A stretch of DNA of 64,000 nucleotides from Musa acuminata AAA Group (GCF_036884655.1 NC_088354.1:16773501-16837500); one strand, 5' to 3'. Positions 36,541 to 49,013 are shown, counted from the stretch's first letter. Notes: a model not told the origin generated them from the sequence alone. Translations and numbers: made by a program.

Positions 36541-37386
36541 CAGGGTCCGAATGGGTTGATCCATTCGGCCCAATTCAGGTTTTTCAGGGGCCCAATTGCC
36601 CCAAGATTAAGTTAATGGGATCACCTCCCATTTCCAACTTAATCATTGCACTAACTATGATTTTTCCTAAGACATTTACTGCAACTTGCTCTGGTGCGTC
36701 AATCGCTTCTTCCGGCGAGCTTCCGGCGAACTTCCGTCGATCATCCGATGAACCCTCGGTGATGCTCCTGCGGACTTCCGGCAAACTCTTGGACTTGCGA
36801 CGATCCACTTGGTGAGTTCCGACAAGCTTCTTTGGCAAGCTCATGGACTTCTCGGATTTGTTCCCGTAGAACCTCCGACGACTGTCCGAACTTCCGTCGA
36901 ACTCTCGAACTCCCAACGTGATCATTGTCTTGATTCCGGCGCAACTCCTGCTGCATGTCTTTCTTCCATCGTAGTTAATCCTGCACACTTAAAATAAAAC
37001 TTCGATCGAGACAATTAATCCTAAGCAATTAACCAAGTTGTCCGGCATGTCATTGGTCCCTCGACGCTTCGTCCGATTCTTCGGCGCATCGTCCTCTCCT
37101 GCAGCCTATTGCCCAATCGGCTAGTTGACTCCGCAACTCCGATATCCTTGGCACAATACCCGCTCTTTTTGGCCCGATGCCCGAGTCCACGACCCGAAGC
37201 CTTCTGTCGATATGTCGACCGATCCACCGGCCCGACGTCCAATCTTCTGACATGTTCCTCCGGCACAACATGATTTTCCTGCTTTAATTGTCTCATCCTG
37301 ATCGAAGAATCCTGCGTCACTCAAAACGCAGATTAAATCATAAACATATATCAAGTAGTTTCATCATCAAAATATAAGATTCAACA

Positions 37387-40148
37387 ATCTCCCCCTTTTT
37401 GATGATGACAACTACTTGATGACGGAGTTAACCTTAACTCCCGGAGTTTAAACAAACTCCCCCTATCAATATGCCATATTGATAGAATCTTGAATTCAAA
37501 CTGAATTCAAGTCATTGCAATATTCATCATGAATACTTGCAACATGCCATCATGAACTTATACATAAACTTATGCATAACATGTCATATCATCAACATAC
37601 TTCTCCCCCTTTGTCATCAACAAAAAGGAGAAGTACCACAATCAAGTGTTTGTGATATTGGTTCAACTCATTGTATGAAAAACATAATATCAAGTTTTAT
37701 CATCATACAAGTTTGCTATTATCAAATATCAATATGTAAAATTGCGATGTAAGCTTTTGATATCATAACGCAAACATTTCAAGTGTTTATCAATTGTAGC
37801 ATTTCATCACATGGTAAGATATCAACGCGTAAAATTACGATACAAGTTCTTGATATCTTAACGCATGATGCAAACATGGCATAATGCAAATTTGGCAATC
37901 ATAGCATCAATTCATATATCTCTTGATGATGCAAGCATTGTAAATATGGCAATCATATTAATTCATATATCTCTTGATGATGCAAGCATGGCATAATCAT
38001 AGCATCAGTGTTCATAGCATCAATTCATATATTTCTCCCCCTTTGTCATCAACAAGGAGAACGATATAAGCAAATTTTAAGCATAAGTGCTTGTAATTAT
38101 TCATGTCATAACTAGGTTCATATCATTTTCCAACAGTGAGTGATAGGATATCAATTATACAAGCATCTCAAAGAATACATGACATGGAGATAGCTTTGAA
38201 AACTTCTTCCTTTTTATCTGTTATTATCTTTTTGCATGAAGGAGGAAGACTATTTGTGATACATGCTATTTGTGAGTTTACTTCGAGTGAAGTTAAAATC
38301 GATGAGAGATTAAATCATGCTTCAATTTTACAAGGATCAAGATATGTATGTGAAACAAATCCTTGCAAGTAAAAACACTTTCATCCATATTCATCAAATC
38401 CATTTCTCAAAAAAAAAAAAAAATATTTTTCACATGATATGTGTATGAGAGATGTATTTGCTAGTTGATTACATATGTCAAAAATCAATGATATGAACTA
38501 AACTTGATATGACATATGCTTGTTAAGTTCGGAAGAGAGTAATGTATCGAGAGAATCTGATTGTTAGGATCAAGAAAATCCGAAAATGAAATTTGACTCT
38601 TTCTTGCATTCGGACAAGGTTTTGCTATAGATATTCAATTACAATCATGAAGGTAAGACATGCTCATCATCATGGTAGTACGATAGCAAGTTTACAATAT
38701 ACAAGCTAGCAAAAATTTTCAACATTTTAAGACACGCAAGCTGGCAATTTTCTCTTTGAGATATGCACATTAGCAACTCTTTCTCCCCCTATGTCATTGG
38801 CAAAAAGAAGGGAAGACCCTTTACATTAATTTCTAAATCATGACAAAGGTAGGTTTCAATCTTATTTGTGCATCATTATATTTTCAAATTCGAACATGCA
38901 AACTCATTATTATATGATTCCAAATCATCATTCCTATTATTTCAATCATTGTTTCAATCATCTTTATAGCTTATCATGCACAATATGTCAAACCATCTAA
39001 CATGATACAAACATTTAATTTCAAAATATTTATCACTTCATTTTGATCATGATACCAAACATTCATCATTTAGAGCATTCATGACACTAAATCAACATTT
39101 ATAATACTTCATTTTAGCAACAACTCATAGCATTTTAAATCATGATTCACATCATATACAATACATTACATCATAATTAAAAAGCTCAAGTATTGCGTGC
39201 ATCATTGCAAATCATAAATGTTTTATATCATGATGGTATCAATTTTGTTAAATTATATCCTACCATGCATGATCATAACCTTTCATTTGTATACATCAAA
39301 ATAAATTAATGAATATTTCATGTATTCATATCATCACATAAGGAATATGAAGAAGAAAATAATTGGGTGATGAGATAAACCTTTCATGAATACAAAGAAT
39401 TGCATAAAAATCATATCATGAATACAAGGAATACAGGTCACAATCTTTCAAGAGAAAAATCATCATTCATTTTCAATTCATTCAATTTGACAAATCATGA
39501 TCATGATTTTGATAAAATTCATTTCAAATTTAAATCATCAAAATCATTTTTATGGCTCACAAAATTTATAATATAAATAGATTCATGATTTCATTGATAA
39601 TATATTTTTTCCCCTTTTTTAAGTGTTTTATCTTAAGTGATCGATTTCATGTTAGCATGCCTTTTCATTTATGTCAAATCAAAGCATGCATCAATTTTTA
39701 AAGCCACTGTTATTATCATGAAAATCGATAATCCATAATTATCAGGAATCATCATACATAATTTCAAAAATATATACTCATTAATCATAACTTTAAATTA
39801 AACATGATTTAATATACTCAAAATCGAGAAATAACAATGGACATCAACATGATACACATTATTACTTCTTAACCATGATTTCATATTTTCAATCAAAATC
39901 ATTTTGTTTGTTTATCATAAAATATGCAATATTATCATTTTCGAAATTACTAGCATGATCATAATATATTTTTTTTAAACATTAATTCTAAACTAAAAAA
40001 GAAAATACATCATGAAAGCATCAAGTAATTTCAAAATAAATTAAGGGGATTTCGATTACCTCATCATTGAAAGTCGTTAAGGCGTAGTTTGCCACCTCGA
40101 CTTTCTTGATTTTCTCCTCGTCTTCAGAGGAGCTCGATTCATCCCACT
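37387..40148 (-). other. Non-coding interior of TR-GAG element
   Basis: AT-rich, dominated by ATCATxxx-type words, with no Pol domain in any frame. Four purine-tract motifs (minus strand AAAGGGGGAGA-like) lie at about 37387-37403, 37601-37634, 38034-38063 and 38782-38813, most of them next to 'TTGATGACAAA'. The gag frame ends at 40149, but gag-like acidic codons continue past the stop in another frame to about 40040. Confidence 0.65.
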
Positions 40149-41000
40149 TTATGTTCTTCTCTTTGACCTCTTCCTTCGTTCAAGTTTATTATTTATTTTA
40201 GATTTTTGTTTAATAAACTTATTAATATTTAGTGTTCGAAGTTCGAGTTCATCATTGTTCTCATCACTTGAGTCATCGCTCAAGTGGTATTCATTTGTCC
40301 GGAGTTCCAAATCCTTCCTGTTCTTTGGAAGGTGATTTTGTTCATCATGTTCATCATGTGCATTGTGCACCATTTCATATGTCATCAAAGAACCAATTAG
40401 TTCTTCAAGTGGTAAGTTGTTTAGGTTTTTAGCTTCTTGTATTGTAGTTACTTTTGAATCCCACTTCTTAGAAAGAGAACGCAAAATCTTGTTTACGAGT
40501 TCAAAATCCGAAAAATATTTTTCAAGAGCTCTTAAACTATTGACGACATCCGTGAAACGGGTGTACATGTTGCCTATAGTCTCGCTTGGTTGCATTCGAA
40601 AAAGCTCAAAATCATGCAATAGAATGTTAACTTTCGAGTGTTTGACTCTACTAGTTCCCTCATGCATGATTTCAAGTGTTCGCCAAATGTCAAAAGCCGT
40701 TTCACACGTAGAAATCCGATTGAACTCATTTTTGTCCAAAGCGCAAAATAAGGCATTCATAGCCTTTGCGTTTAAAGAAAAATACTTCTTCTCCAAATCT
40801 GACCATTCGTTCATCGGTTTAGAGGGAAGTTGAAAACTGTTTTCAACAATATTCCATAAATCCAAATTCATAGAAATCAAGAAAACTCTCATTCGAGTTT
40901 TCCAATAAGTGTAGTCTAATCCGTTAAACAATGGTGCACGAACAACCGATAAGCCCTCTTGAAAGCCATGAAGAGTCATTTCTCTCGGGTGTAAATCCAA
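40149..41000 (-). CDS. Copia-type Gag (UBN2 family) of TR-GAG element
   Basis: A 283-residue open frame starts 30 bp inside the 5' LTR border, just after the primer-binding site. It has the plant Copia Gag signature of the UBN2/DUF4219 kind: 'FNGLDYTYWKTRMRVFLIS' near residues 25-45, 'SLNAKAMNALFCALDKNEFN' near 75-95, 'TCETAFDIWRTLEIMHEGTS' near 98-117, and 'LPLEELIGSLMTYEM' near 195-210. This protein forms the virus-like particle shell around the element RNA. The frame stops before any CCHC zinc knuckle, and acidic Ser/Glu codons typical of this linker continue in another frame, which suggests a frameshift near 40150. It is the only long intact transposon protein in the window. Confidence 0.85.
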   Translation of the reverse strand: MDLHPREMTLHGFQEGLSVVRAPLFNGLDYTYWKTRMRVFLISMNLDLWNIVENSFQLPSKPMNEWSDLEKKYFSLNAKAMNALFCALDKNEFNRISTCETAFDIWRTLEIMHEGTSRVKHSKVNILLHDFELFRMQPSETIGNMYTRFTDVVNSLRALEKYFSDFELVNKILRSLSKKWDSKVTTIQEAKNLNNLPLEELIGSLMTYEMVHNAHDEHDEQNHLPKNRKDLELRTNEYHLSDDSSDENNDELELRTLNINKFIKQKSKINNKLERRKRSKRRT

Positions 41001-41029
41001 AATGAGAAAAACCGGGCTGTGATACCAAT

Positions 41030-43135
41030 TGTTAGGATCAAGAGCACTAAGAGGGGGGGTGGGGGGGTGAATTAGTGCAGCGGAAAAAGCTTCTGCGATT
41101 AAAATCGAAAACTGCGTTTGTTCGATAGAAGTGATTTTGGTAAGAAAGTCGATTCGTAAATCACTTCAACTTTTGACTAGGAGAGATGCAGCAAAGATAT
41201 GAACGCAGTTTGCAGTTATGATGGTAATCAGAATATAAGCGCAAACTGAAATACGACGTTCGTACGATAAAAGCGATTTCGGTATAAAAGCTGATTCATA
41301 AACCACATTAACTTGAGATAAGGCGAGATGCAGTTAAAGCAAAGATATAAAGGCAGTTTGCAGTTATAATGGAAATCAGAACGTAAGCGCAAACTGAAAT
41401 ACGACGTTCGTACGATAAAACTGATTTGCGTCTTAAACCCTGATTCGGAAAGCACTGAACTTTGAAACACGTTCGTAAAAACACAGAAGGCAGTAAGCTA
41501 TTGAGGAGGTTTGCAGTAAAGATAAGATGCTCAAAGTAAATGCAAACCGAGATTTAGAGTGGTTCGGTCAATCTTGACCTACTCCATTTTTGGCTTCCTC
41601 CACCGACGAGGTCACCGACGTCAACTAGAGGCTTTCCTTCAATAGGCGAAGGCCAACCACCCTTTTACAAATTCACTCCTTTTGACGGGCTTAGGAGACA
41701 ACCCTTACAGAATTTTCTCTCCTCTCTTTACAACTCAGAACTTGCAAGAACAGAGGGAGAAGAACTTTTGGCCTTTACAACAATTTTGAGCTCTAAGAAT
41801 CACAGAAAAGGATCAAGATTTCGGTGTTAGTTCATACCCTTTCAGTGCTGAATGGGTGGGGTATTTATAGGCCCCAACCCAGTTCAAATTTAGAGCTCAA
41901 AACTGCCAATTCCCGGAATTCCGGGATCAGGCGGTTGCACCTCCTGACTGAAGTGGTTGCACCGCCTGGCAGAGCTCGAAGACTGAGCCTCTGGACGGTG
42001 CTACCTCTTGTCAGGGGCGGTTGCACCTCCTAACAGAGCTCGAAGACCGAGCTCAAGCGGTTGCACCTCCTGACTGAGGCGGTTGCATCGCCTGGCAGAG
42101 CTCGAAGACTGAGCTCAAGCGGTGCCACCTCCTGTCAAGGGAGGTTGCACCGCCCAGTCTCGCTCGGAGACTGAGCCCCAGGCGGTGCCACCGCCTGGCT
42201 GGAGCGATTGCACCTCCCAGTCTCGCTCGGAGACTGAGCCCAAGCGGTGCAACCTCCTGCCTTGGGCGGTTCAACCGCCTGGTAGAAATCAGGGTCCGAA
42301 TGGGTTGATCCATTCGACCCAATTCGGGTTTTTCAAGGGCCCAATTGCCCCAAGATTAAGTTAATGGGATCACCTCCCATTTCTAACTTAATCATTGTGC
42401 TAACTACAATTTTTCCTAAGACATTTACTGCAACTTGCTCCGGTGCGTCAATCGCTTCTTCCGGCGAGCTTCCGGCGAACTTCCGTCGATCATCCGATGA
42501 ACCCTCGGTGATGCTCCTGTGGACTTCCGGCAAACTCCTGGACTTGCGACGATCCACTTGACGAGTTCCGATAAGCTTCTTTGGCAAGCTCATGGACTTC
42601 TCGGATTTGTTCCCGCAGAACCTCCGACGACTGTCCGAACTTCCGTCGAACTCTCGAACTCCCAACATGATCATTGTCTTGACTCCGGCGCAACTCCTGC
42701 TGCATATCTTTCTTCCATCGTAGTTAATCCTGCACACTTAAAATAAAACTTCGATCAAGACAATTAATCCTAAGCAATTAACCAAGTTGTCCAGCATGTC
42801 ATTGGTCCCTCGACGCTTCGTCCGATTCTTCAGCGCATCGTCCTCTCCTGCAGCCTATTGCCCAATCGGCCAGTTGACTCCGCATCTCCGATATCCTTGG
42901 CACAATACCCGCTCTTTTTGGCCCGATGCCCGAGTCCACGGCCCGAAGCCTTCTGTCGATACGTCGACCGATCCACCGGCCCGACGTCCAATCTTCTGAC
43001 ATGTTCCTCCGGCACAACATGATTTTTCTGCTTTAATTGTCTCATCCTGATCGAAGCATCCTGCGTCACTCAAAACGCAGATTAAATCATAAACATATAT
43101 CAAGTAGTTTCATCATCAAAATACGAGATTCAACA
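41030..43135 (-). repeat. 5' LTR of the TR-GAG element
   Basis: 2106 bp, TGTTGAATC at 43135 to CCTAACA at 41030 on the minus strand. Minus-strand TATAAATA at 41862-41869. Similar to 35323-37386 with scattered substitutions. Confidence 0.88.
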
Positions 43136-44349
43136 ATATCTACTGATCGTGAAGAAAAGGGATGCAGATGTGAGGCGATGGATAGTAGGGCCACGGACAT
43201 GGCATCGCCATGGTACCGTAGAGGTGGGACTTCCGTGAAAGTCATTGATCCCTTGCTCTTATGGAGGGAGAGTGCTTGGTCGTGAAAGGGGCCGAGGAGG
43301 TGGAGCATGCAGAGGCAAACTCCAAGTACCAAGAAAAGGCTGAAGGGCAGAGGCTAAGGAACTTCGTAAGATCGGTGTCAACGAGCTTCTCATCAAGATA
43401 GCCGAAAGTAAAGGACTTCGGGTTAGGCAAGAGTGCATGATCAAGGAACGAAGTAGGCAGTACGTGGTGCTGTACCTTTGCTACTCAGTAGAGTAGGCAA
43501 CAGGGTTAATGGAGAAGATGGTACAATCCCAGAGGCGACCAACTCTATTACAGAATTACTCCAAGTTGGGGTGAAAACTTCCTACATTCCAGAAGTTCGA
43601 TGGCATTGAGAATGTGAATCACAGTAACTAACTCAACGCAAGGAGTGCAAACACTTCAAGTGCTTCAGAAGTGTGAGCAAAGAGCAGGCGAAGGCCAGTA
43701 ACCAGCTCGATGCATGGAGTACAACCTCGAGGAGGTGGGCGAAGTCAAGTAACATTTGCCTTCTCAACCCTTAAGAGAATGGGCGAAACCGAGTACCCTA
43801 ATTCTCTTATCTATCTAGCAAAGGAGCTCTACACAGGTTCAAAGACCCTTCGAAGATATTAGAAGACAATAGTCGCTAAATCCTCACAATTGGTGATCAG
43901 TGCTACTGAAAGTAGAGTATCCGCCTCATTTCCCAACAGAATGCCAATCGAAAGCAAAAGTGATGCGAATCTACTTGGAAGTGACAACTAAGTGAAAGAA
44001 GAGTCGATGAGCAAATTTTGTGGAGGAAGGACCAAAAACTTTGAAAGTTTGCAAAACGATGCTCGTTAAAGCTCCAACAAGTATCCACCCAGTTCAAGCA
44101 GCATGAGGTATTTCAGAGACTGACATATACACAACTCAGCCAACCCCACACCAAAGTCAGAATCATTGGTGAGTTGAAGCAACATGGCAGATCAAAAAGT
44201 TCGACTACTCAAAAACAACAGCGGAGAGCAGCTGGGAGCCAAGAGGCGCATTACAACTAGAGCAGAAGATTGAAGACTCAACAGAGGCGAGGAGTTGCAG
44301 TGTTCACAAAGGCTTCGATGAGGACGTCGAAGGAATACGTGGGGGAGAA

Positions 44350-44795
44350 TGTCATGGACAAACTTCGAAATAGGATGTTTGATGTAATGCTTATGTATGT
44401 CCATGTCTTTTGATATGTTCATGCTTTGCACAGCATATAGAGGGACGGCCAAAGGCTTAATAGTCCCATTTTAGTTGGGTTTGATGGCAGCTTTAGGCTT
44501 GTAAATAAAGGTTATGTCATGTGGACACTTGTGAGAGATTTTTGATCTATAGTGGACCATTTTGACCCTTTGTTGTGCAACTGTTCAGAGCTTGTAAAGT
44601 TTGTTTGTAATTTACATTGTCTATGAAGTGTTTCCTAGAATGTTTGCTTGTGGATCCCGAGTGAGGCATTTTCTCTAACTGTTTTCTTTTTTGTGGGTCC
44701 TAAGGGACCTTGGGAGGCTTCAGGGAGGTTGACCTTTGCGGACCGATACGCAAGGGTGCCGCACGACTTAGGCAAAACCAGCTAAGTCCGTGACA
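44350..44795 (+). repeat. 3' LTR of LARD-like copy B
   Basis: Starts TGTCATGGAC, ends CCGTGACA, and is preceded by a GTGGGGGAGAA purine tract. It pairs with 31215-31661. Confidence 0.85.
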
Positions 44796-45263
44796 CTATG
44801 GCGCTTTCATTCAAGAGGGGCAATAGCTACTCTTTTTATACATGGACATATCCACCTCGAAGTAAATGTTGATGCGGTACTGGCGTCTATTCATTGGCCT
44901 AGGCCTTTCAGCCTTGGAGATGACCTCGAGCCACCTTCTTATCCCTATCAAGGTGTTCTTGAAAACCTCATCTAGCATATGTAGATGCTAACAAGCATGA
45001 TACATGGCTCTAGTTTTGTCCTAGTTATCCCAATAAATGATACTACTAGCTCAACCACAGTCACTGGCTCAATCGCTATCGGCGTCGACACCCATCGAGT
45101 TTCCTACACCTAATGTGGTGTCGATATCCTAGGAGCACCTGAGAACCATCAAACCACCAGTTGAAGGGGCACTTTACTCCCCAACTATGAAATTTTGTGA
45201 AGCACACCACTACTCTACCATGCCTAAATTTGAGACCTAGTCAATGAATTTATTAGAGGATTC
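44796..45263 (+). mobile_element. Gypsy leader of unit 3 (last part)
   Basis: Continues the DNA interrupted at 31214. It contains the intact, unduplicated Copia C1 target site at 45139-45143 and ends with GATTC (45259-45263) before solo LTR S3. Confidence 0.75.
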
Positions 45264-46765
45264 TGTTGAATCTCAGATTTTAATGATTAAACCAATTGAT
45301 AAGTGTTTATGATTTGATCTGCGTTTTGAGTGATGCAGGATGTTTCGATTTGGGAGAGACAATTAAAGCAGGAAGAATCATATTGGGCCCGAGGAAAACG
45401 TGTCAGAAGATTGGACGTCGGGCCGGAGGATTGGTCGATGTATCGATAGAACGCTTCGAGCCATAGATTCGGGCTTCGGGCCAAGAAGAGCAGATATTGT
45501 GCTAAGGATATCGGAGTTACGGAGGTTAACTGGCCGATTAAGCAATGGGCCGCAAGAGAGGACGATGCGCCCAAGAATCGGACGAAGCGTCGATGGACCA
45601 ATGACATGTCGGACAATATGATTCATGCTTAGTAATAATTGGCTAGATCAAAGTGTGTTTTTATGTGTGCAGGATTAACTACGATAGCAAGGCATGAAGC
45701 AAAATGAAGTCTCGGAGTCAAGAACGCGATTTCGTTGGGAGTTCGAGAGTTCATCGGAAGTTCGGACGTTCGTCGAACGTTCTGCCGAAACCAACCGAGA
45801 AGTCCAGGAGCTTGCCAAAGAAGCTCGTCGGAACTCGCCAAGATGATCATCGTGAAGTCCAAGAGCTTGCCAGGAGTCCTCCAGAATATTGCCAAGAGAT
45901 CGTTAGAAGTTCATCGAAAGATCGCCGGAAGAAACCTGACTTATTTTTCTTAGAATATGTCTTAGGAATCGTAGTTAGCATATAATTGGAGTTGGGATTG
46001 GGAGTAATCCCATCAACTCTGTTAGGGGCCAACTAGGCCCAAAGTTGGGCTGGTTTAGGCCAGATTCAAGGCCCAACTAGGGTGCTGAAAGCTTACCCGG
46101 CGGTGGCACCGCCTAGGGAACAACACCCTAGGAATTTTGGGCAGTGGTACCGTCGGCAGTGAATGCTGCGGGCGGTGGTACCGCCCACGAATAGCGTTGG
46201 TACTACTAGTACCTAGGAAACCTGGGATAAGATCGTTTTAGGATCTAAGTTTGAATCAACTTGAAGCCTATAAATACCCCTCTCATCCCTGGTTAAACAA
46301 CACACAACTAAGAGCAAAAAGAACAAAAACTCTATTGCAATTGTGTGTGAAACTATCCTCAAAGTTCTAAGTATTGGAATAGTTTGAGAGAGGAGTAAGT
46401 GAGGGTGTAAGAGTTATCTCCTAAACCTAGTAAAAGGAGAATCGAGTTGTAAACGGTGGTCAGTCTTTGCGTATTGAAGGATGACCGATAGTGGATGCCG
46501 GTAGTCTTGACGGAAGAGGAATCGGCGGATTGGATGTAGGTCACGACGACCGAACCACAAAAAAAATCTGGTTTGCCTTTCATTTGTATAATTTAATTTA
46601 AATTGCAAACTGCCTTTTCATTACTTACTATGCTCTTCTTATTGCTTTCATAGTTAAGCATTTCCGAAATCAGTTTTATCGTACAAAATGAAATTTTCGT
46701 AACTGACGTAATTTTTACCACTGCACTAATTCACCCCCCCTCTTAGTGCTGACTCGTTCCTAATA
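45264..46765 (+). mobile_element. Solo LTR S3 (Sirevirus-like), best preserved
   Basis: 1502 bp, starting TGTTGAATCT and ending CCTAATA, flanked by GATTC at 45259-45263 and 46766-46770. It has no internal duplication, unlike S1 and S2, and carries TATAAATA at 46269-46276. Related to the LTRs at 35323 and 41030 but inserted in the opposite orientation. Confidence 0.88.
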
Positions 46766-49013
46766 GATTCCCTATGGATCCAACTATGGTAAATATATTG
46801 ATGTTTAGAGGAGATGTAATGAGAGTTTAAACAATCCAAATGGAAAGTGTTGGTCAACCCCAACTTAGGCTGATCGCTATTCACCCAGAAAATCTAAGAA
46901 AATGTCGATTCCAACAAACTTTCACCTCCCATCATCGGAGGCATTCGATGGCATTATCGACTTGATGGAGCACATTATAACTTTTCATGCTCAAATATAG
47001 TAGTATGATACTTTGGATGCCCAGATGTGTCACACATTCTCAATCATATTAAGATGTCCAGCACAAGAATGATATGCTCACTTGAAGTTGCTTTTCATTG
47101 GTTTAAATTAGAACTTCACTTTCTTGGAAATGTGCTCCCGAGAACATTAGCAACAATGCTTCTTGGACTCAGACAAGGGAAGGAAGAGATGCTTGTAAAA
47201 TTTGTCACATGCTTCACTAATGAATTTCGAGATATAGTGGATGCCCATCCATTGCTACCAAGACAATGGCCTCTAATAAGCATGAGGAGTTAGGCAAGAT
47301 GCAAAAGTAGGAGCAAATATAATCCACTCGAACTCAGAGGTCACCACGGCAAAGGAGGAATGAATGACCCAAGTTACCTCACCCAAGGTATGAGCTAACC
47401 CCCTTAAATTTGTTTAGAACTGAAGTTTTTCTATAGATAAAAGAGAAAGGGCTCTTAAATGACTCTCACCCAATGAAGACTCCATTAGCGAAAAGAGATG
47501 GTTCCAAATACTATGAGTTCCACCGAGATTATGACTATGCCATGGAGGATTGTTGTAACTTGAAAGATTATATATTGAAGAATTTATATGCTAGGGACAC
47601 TATGATCGGTTCATCCAAAAACGTTGGAAACCCACACCCCGACTTTAGGAGTCATGAAGAGATAGATTGACATCATCATTGGTGGACCTGCCTTAGGGCG
47701 AGAGAGCTCCTCAAGTTGTAAAGCTTATGTCTATGCTACCATTGAAAAGAGCCTAAGAATAAAGGGTGACCTAGAGATAAACTTCAAGAAGGAAGAGATA
47801 GAGAACCTTGACCTGAACCTCGATTATGCCTCAATGGTTTCGATAAAGATGATCAATGCTTTGGTGAATAGGATCATGATCAACACATGTAGCTCTACCA
47901 ATATCTTCTACTTTAATGCTTCCAAAAACTCGGGTTCTCAACTAATAACCATAACCCTATGTATTCTTCATTTATGGGATTCATGAGCGATTTTATCTCC
48001 CCTCTTGGGACCATGAACCACAATGTCATATTCGGAGATGAGCATTACTCCAAAATGATGCTAGCTAGATTTATGATGGTGGATATCTATTTAGGTAGCT
48101 CTATTGATATCCTCTACTTTGATACTTTCTAAAAACTCAAGCTCTCGACTAACAACTATACCCCTCTAACTTCTTTACTAACAAAATTTATGAGTGATTC
48201 TGTCTCCCACCTTAGGACCGTGAATCTACATGTCATATTCGGAGATGAGCATTATTCCAAAACGATGTTGGCTATATTTTTGGTGGTAGATATCCCCTCA
48301 ATATACAACGCAATCATAGACTGATCCACATTAAATAGCCTAAGGGTGGTGGTGTCAATCTTTAACATAGTAATGAAGTTTTGAATGAGAATTGGCATTG
48401 GGGAGCTAAGAAGTAACCCAAGGGAGTCGTGCTAGTTCTACCTGATGGTGATCTCTTTATCGAAGAAGGCTCGTTCTAAAATGCCACCTATAGACACTAA
48501 AAGGCTTTGCCAAGTCCACCTCACATCCTGAACCGATAGAGCCGTTGATTGAGGCAGCCCTAGACAAGGCCAGAATTGATCGAGTTGTTAAGCTCAAAAT
48601 GACACTTCCTAAAGAGAGACAAGTGCAACTCATCAACTTCCTTTGGGCGAACACTGTGGTATTTACGTGATCATTGAGAGACATGTTAGGAATCAACCCC
48701 AACGTAGTTCAACATCACTTAAACATTACTTCAAAGGCAAGTTAGTGAAGCAAAGGCCTTAGAAGTTTGCTCCCAACCACTAGTAGGTAATTACTGATGA
48801 GGTAGATAAGTTGTCAGGAGTTCGGTTTATTGTTGAGATGCAGAACCCCCAATGGTTTGCCAATGTTATACTCATTCAAACGTCAAATGAAAATTGGAGG
48901 ATGTGTGTTGATTATACCAATTTCAACGAGGCATATCCAAATGATAGCTATCTACTTCCTTAGATTGATTAGGTTGTTAATTCTACCTCTGGTCATAAGC
49001 TCTCCATTATTTT
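46766..49013 (+). mobile_element. Ty3/Gypsy copy G3, truncated within RT
   Basis: Gag remnant from 46902 (with 'YYEFHRDYDYAMEDCCNLKD' at 47473-47670), protease remnants at about 47865-48440, and the start of RT at about 48835-48990 ('NENWRMCVDYTNFNEAYPND'). The first protease block is joined early to the second ('VDIYLGSSIDILYF'), a deletion shared with G4. The copy breaks off in RT at 49013. Confidence 0.82.

Larger units (their letters stand above)
35323..37386 (-). repeat. 3' LTR of the TR-GAG element
   Basis: Pairs with 41030-43135; the difference in length is mostly one extra repeat segment in the other LTR (about 42025-42065). Contains a minus-strand TATAAATA box at 36153-36160 and a cluster of GGCGGT...ACCGCC palindromes at about 36220-36535. 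Confidence 0.88.
35323..43135 (-). mobile_element. Sirevirus-like TR-GAG element (Copia gag, no pol)
   Basis: LTRs at 35323-37386 (2064 bp) and 41030-43135 (2106 bp). On the minus strand they start TGTTGAATC and end CCTAACA. The duplication ATATC is at 35318-35322 and 43136-43140; the empty site is in LARD copy A at 28178-28182 (reverse complement). The primer-site-like 'ATTGGTATCACAGC' lies at 41029-41016 and the purine tract 'AAAAAGGGGGAGAT' next to 37386. The 3.64-kb interior holds a gag frame and then AT-rich DNA with no protease, integrase, RT or RNase H. That composition fits the TR-GAG class. LTR palindromes and repeated purine tracts suggest the Sirevirus lineage. Confidence 0.88.
31215..44795 (+). 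mobile_element. LARD-like element, copy B, with two nested insertions
   Basis: LTRs at 31215-31661 and 44350-44795, flanked by CTAT (31211-31214, 44796-44799). The empty site reads CCTATGGCGC at 49128-49137. The primer site 'GATGGTATCAGAGCGAGAC' follows at 31662. The tract 'GTGGGGGAGAA' precedes 44350. Removing the nested elements at 32983-34227 and 35323-43135 leaves about 4.5 kb, matching copy A in order and content but on the opposite strand. Its LTRs differ from each other more than those of copy A, so it is the older of the two. No coding domain recognised. Confidence 0.85.

Noticed and set aside
37387..40148. ATCATxxx-rich DNA considered as a satellite or CRISPR-like array.
   Set aside because: There is no fixed period or regular spacer; it is simple AT-rich interior of a plant retroelement.
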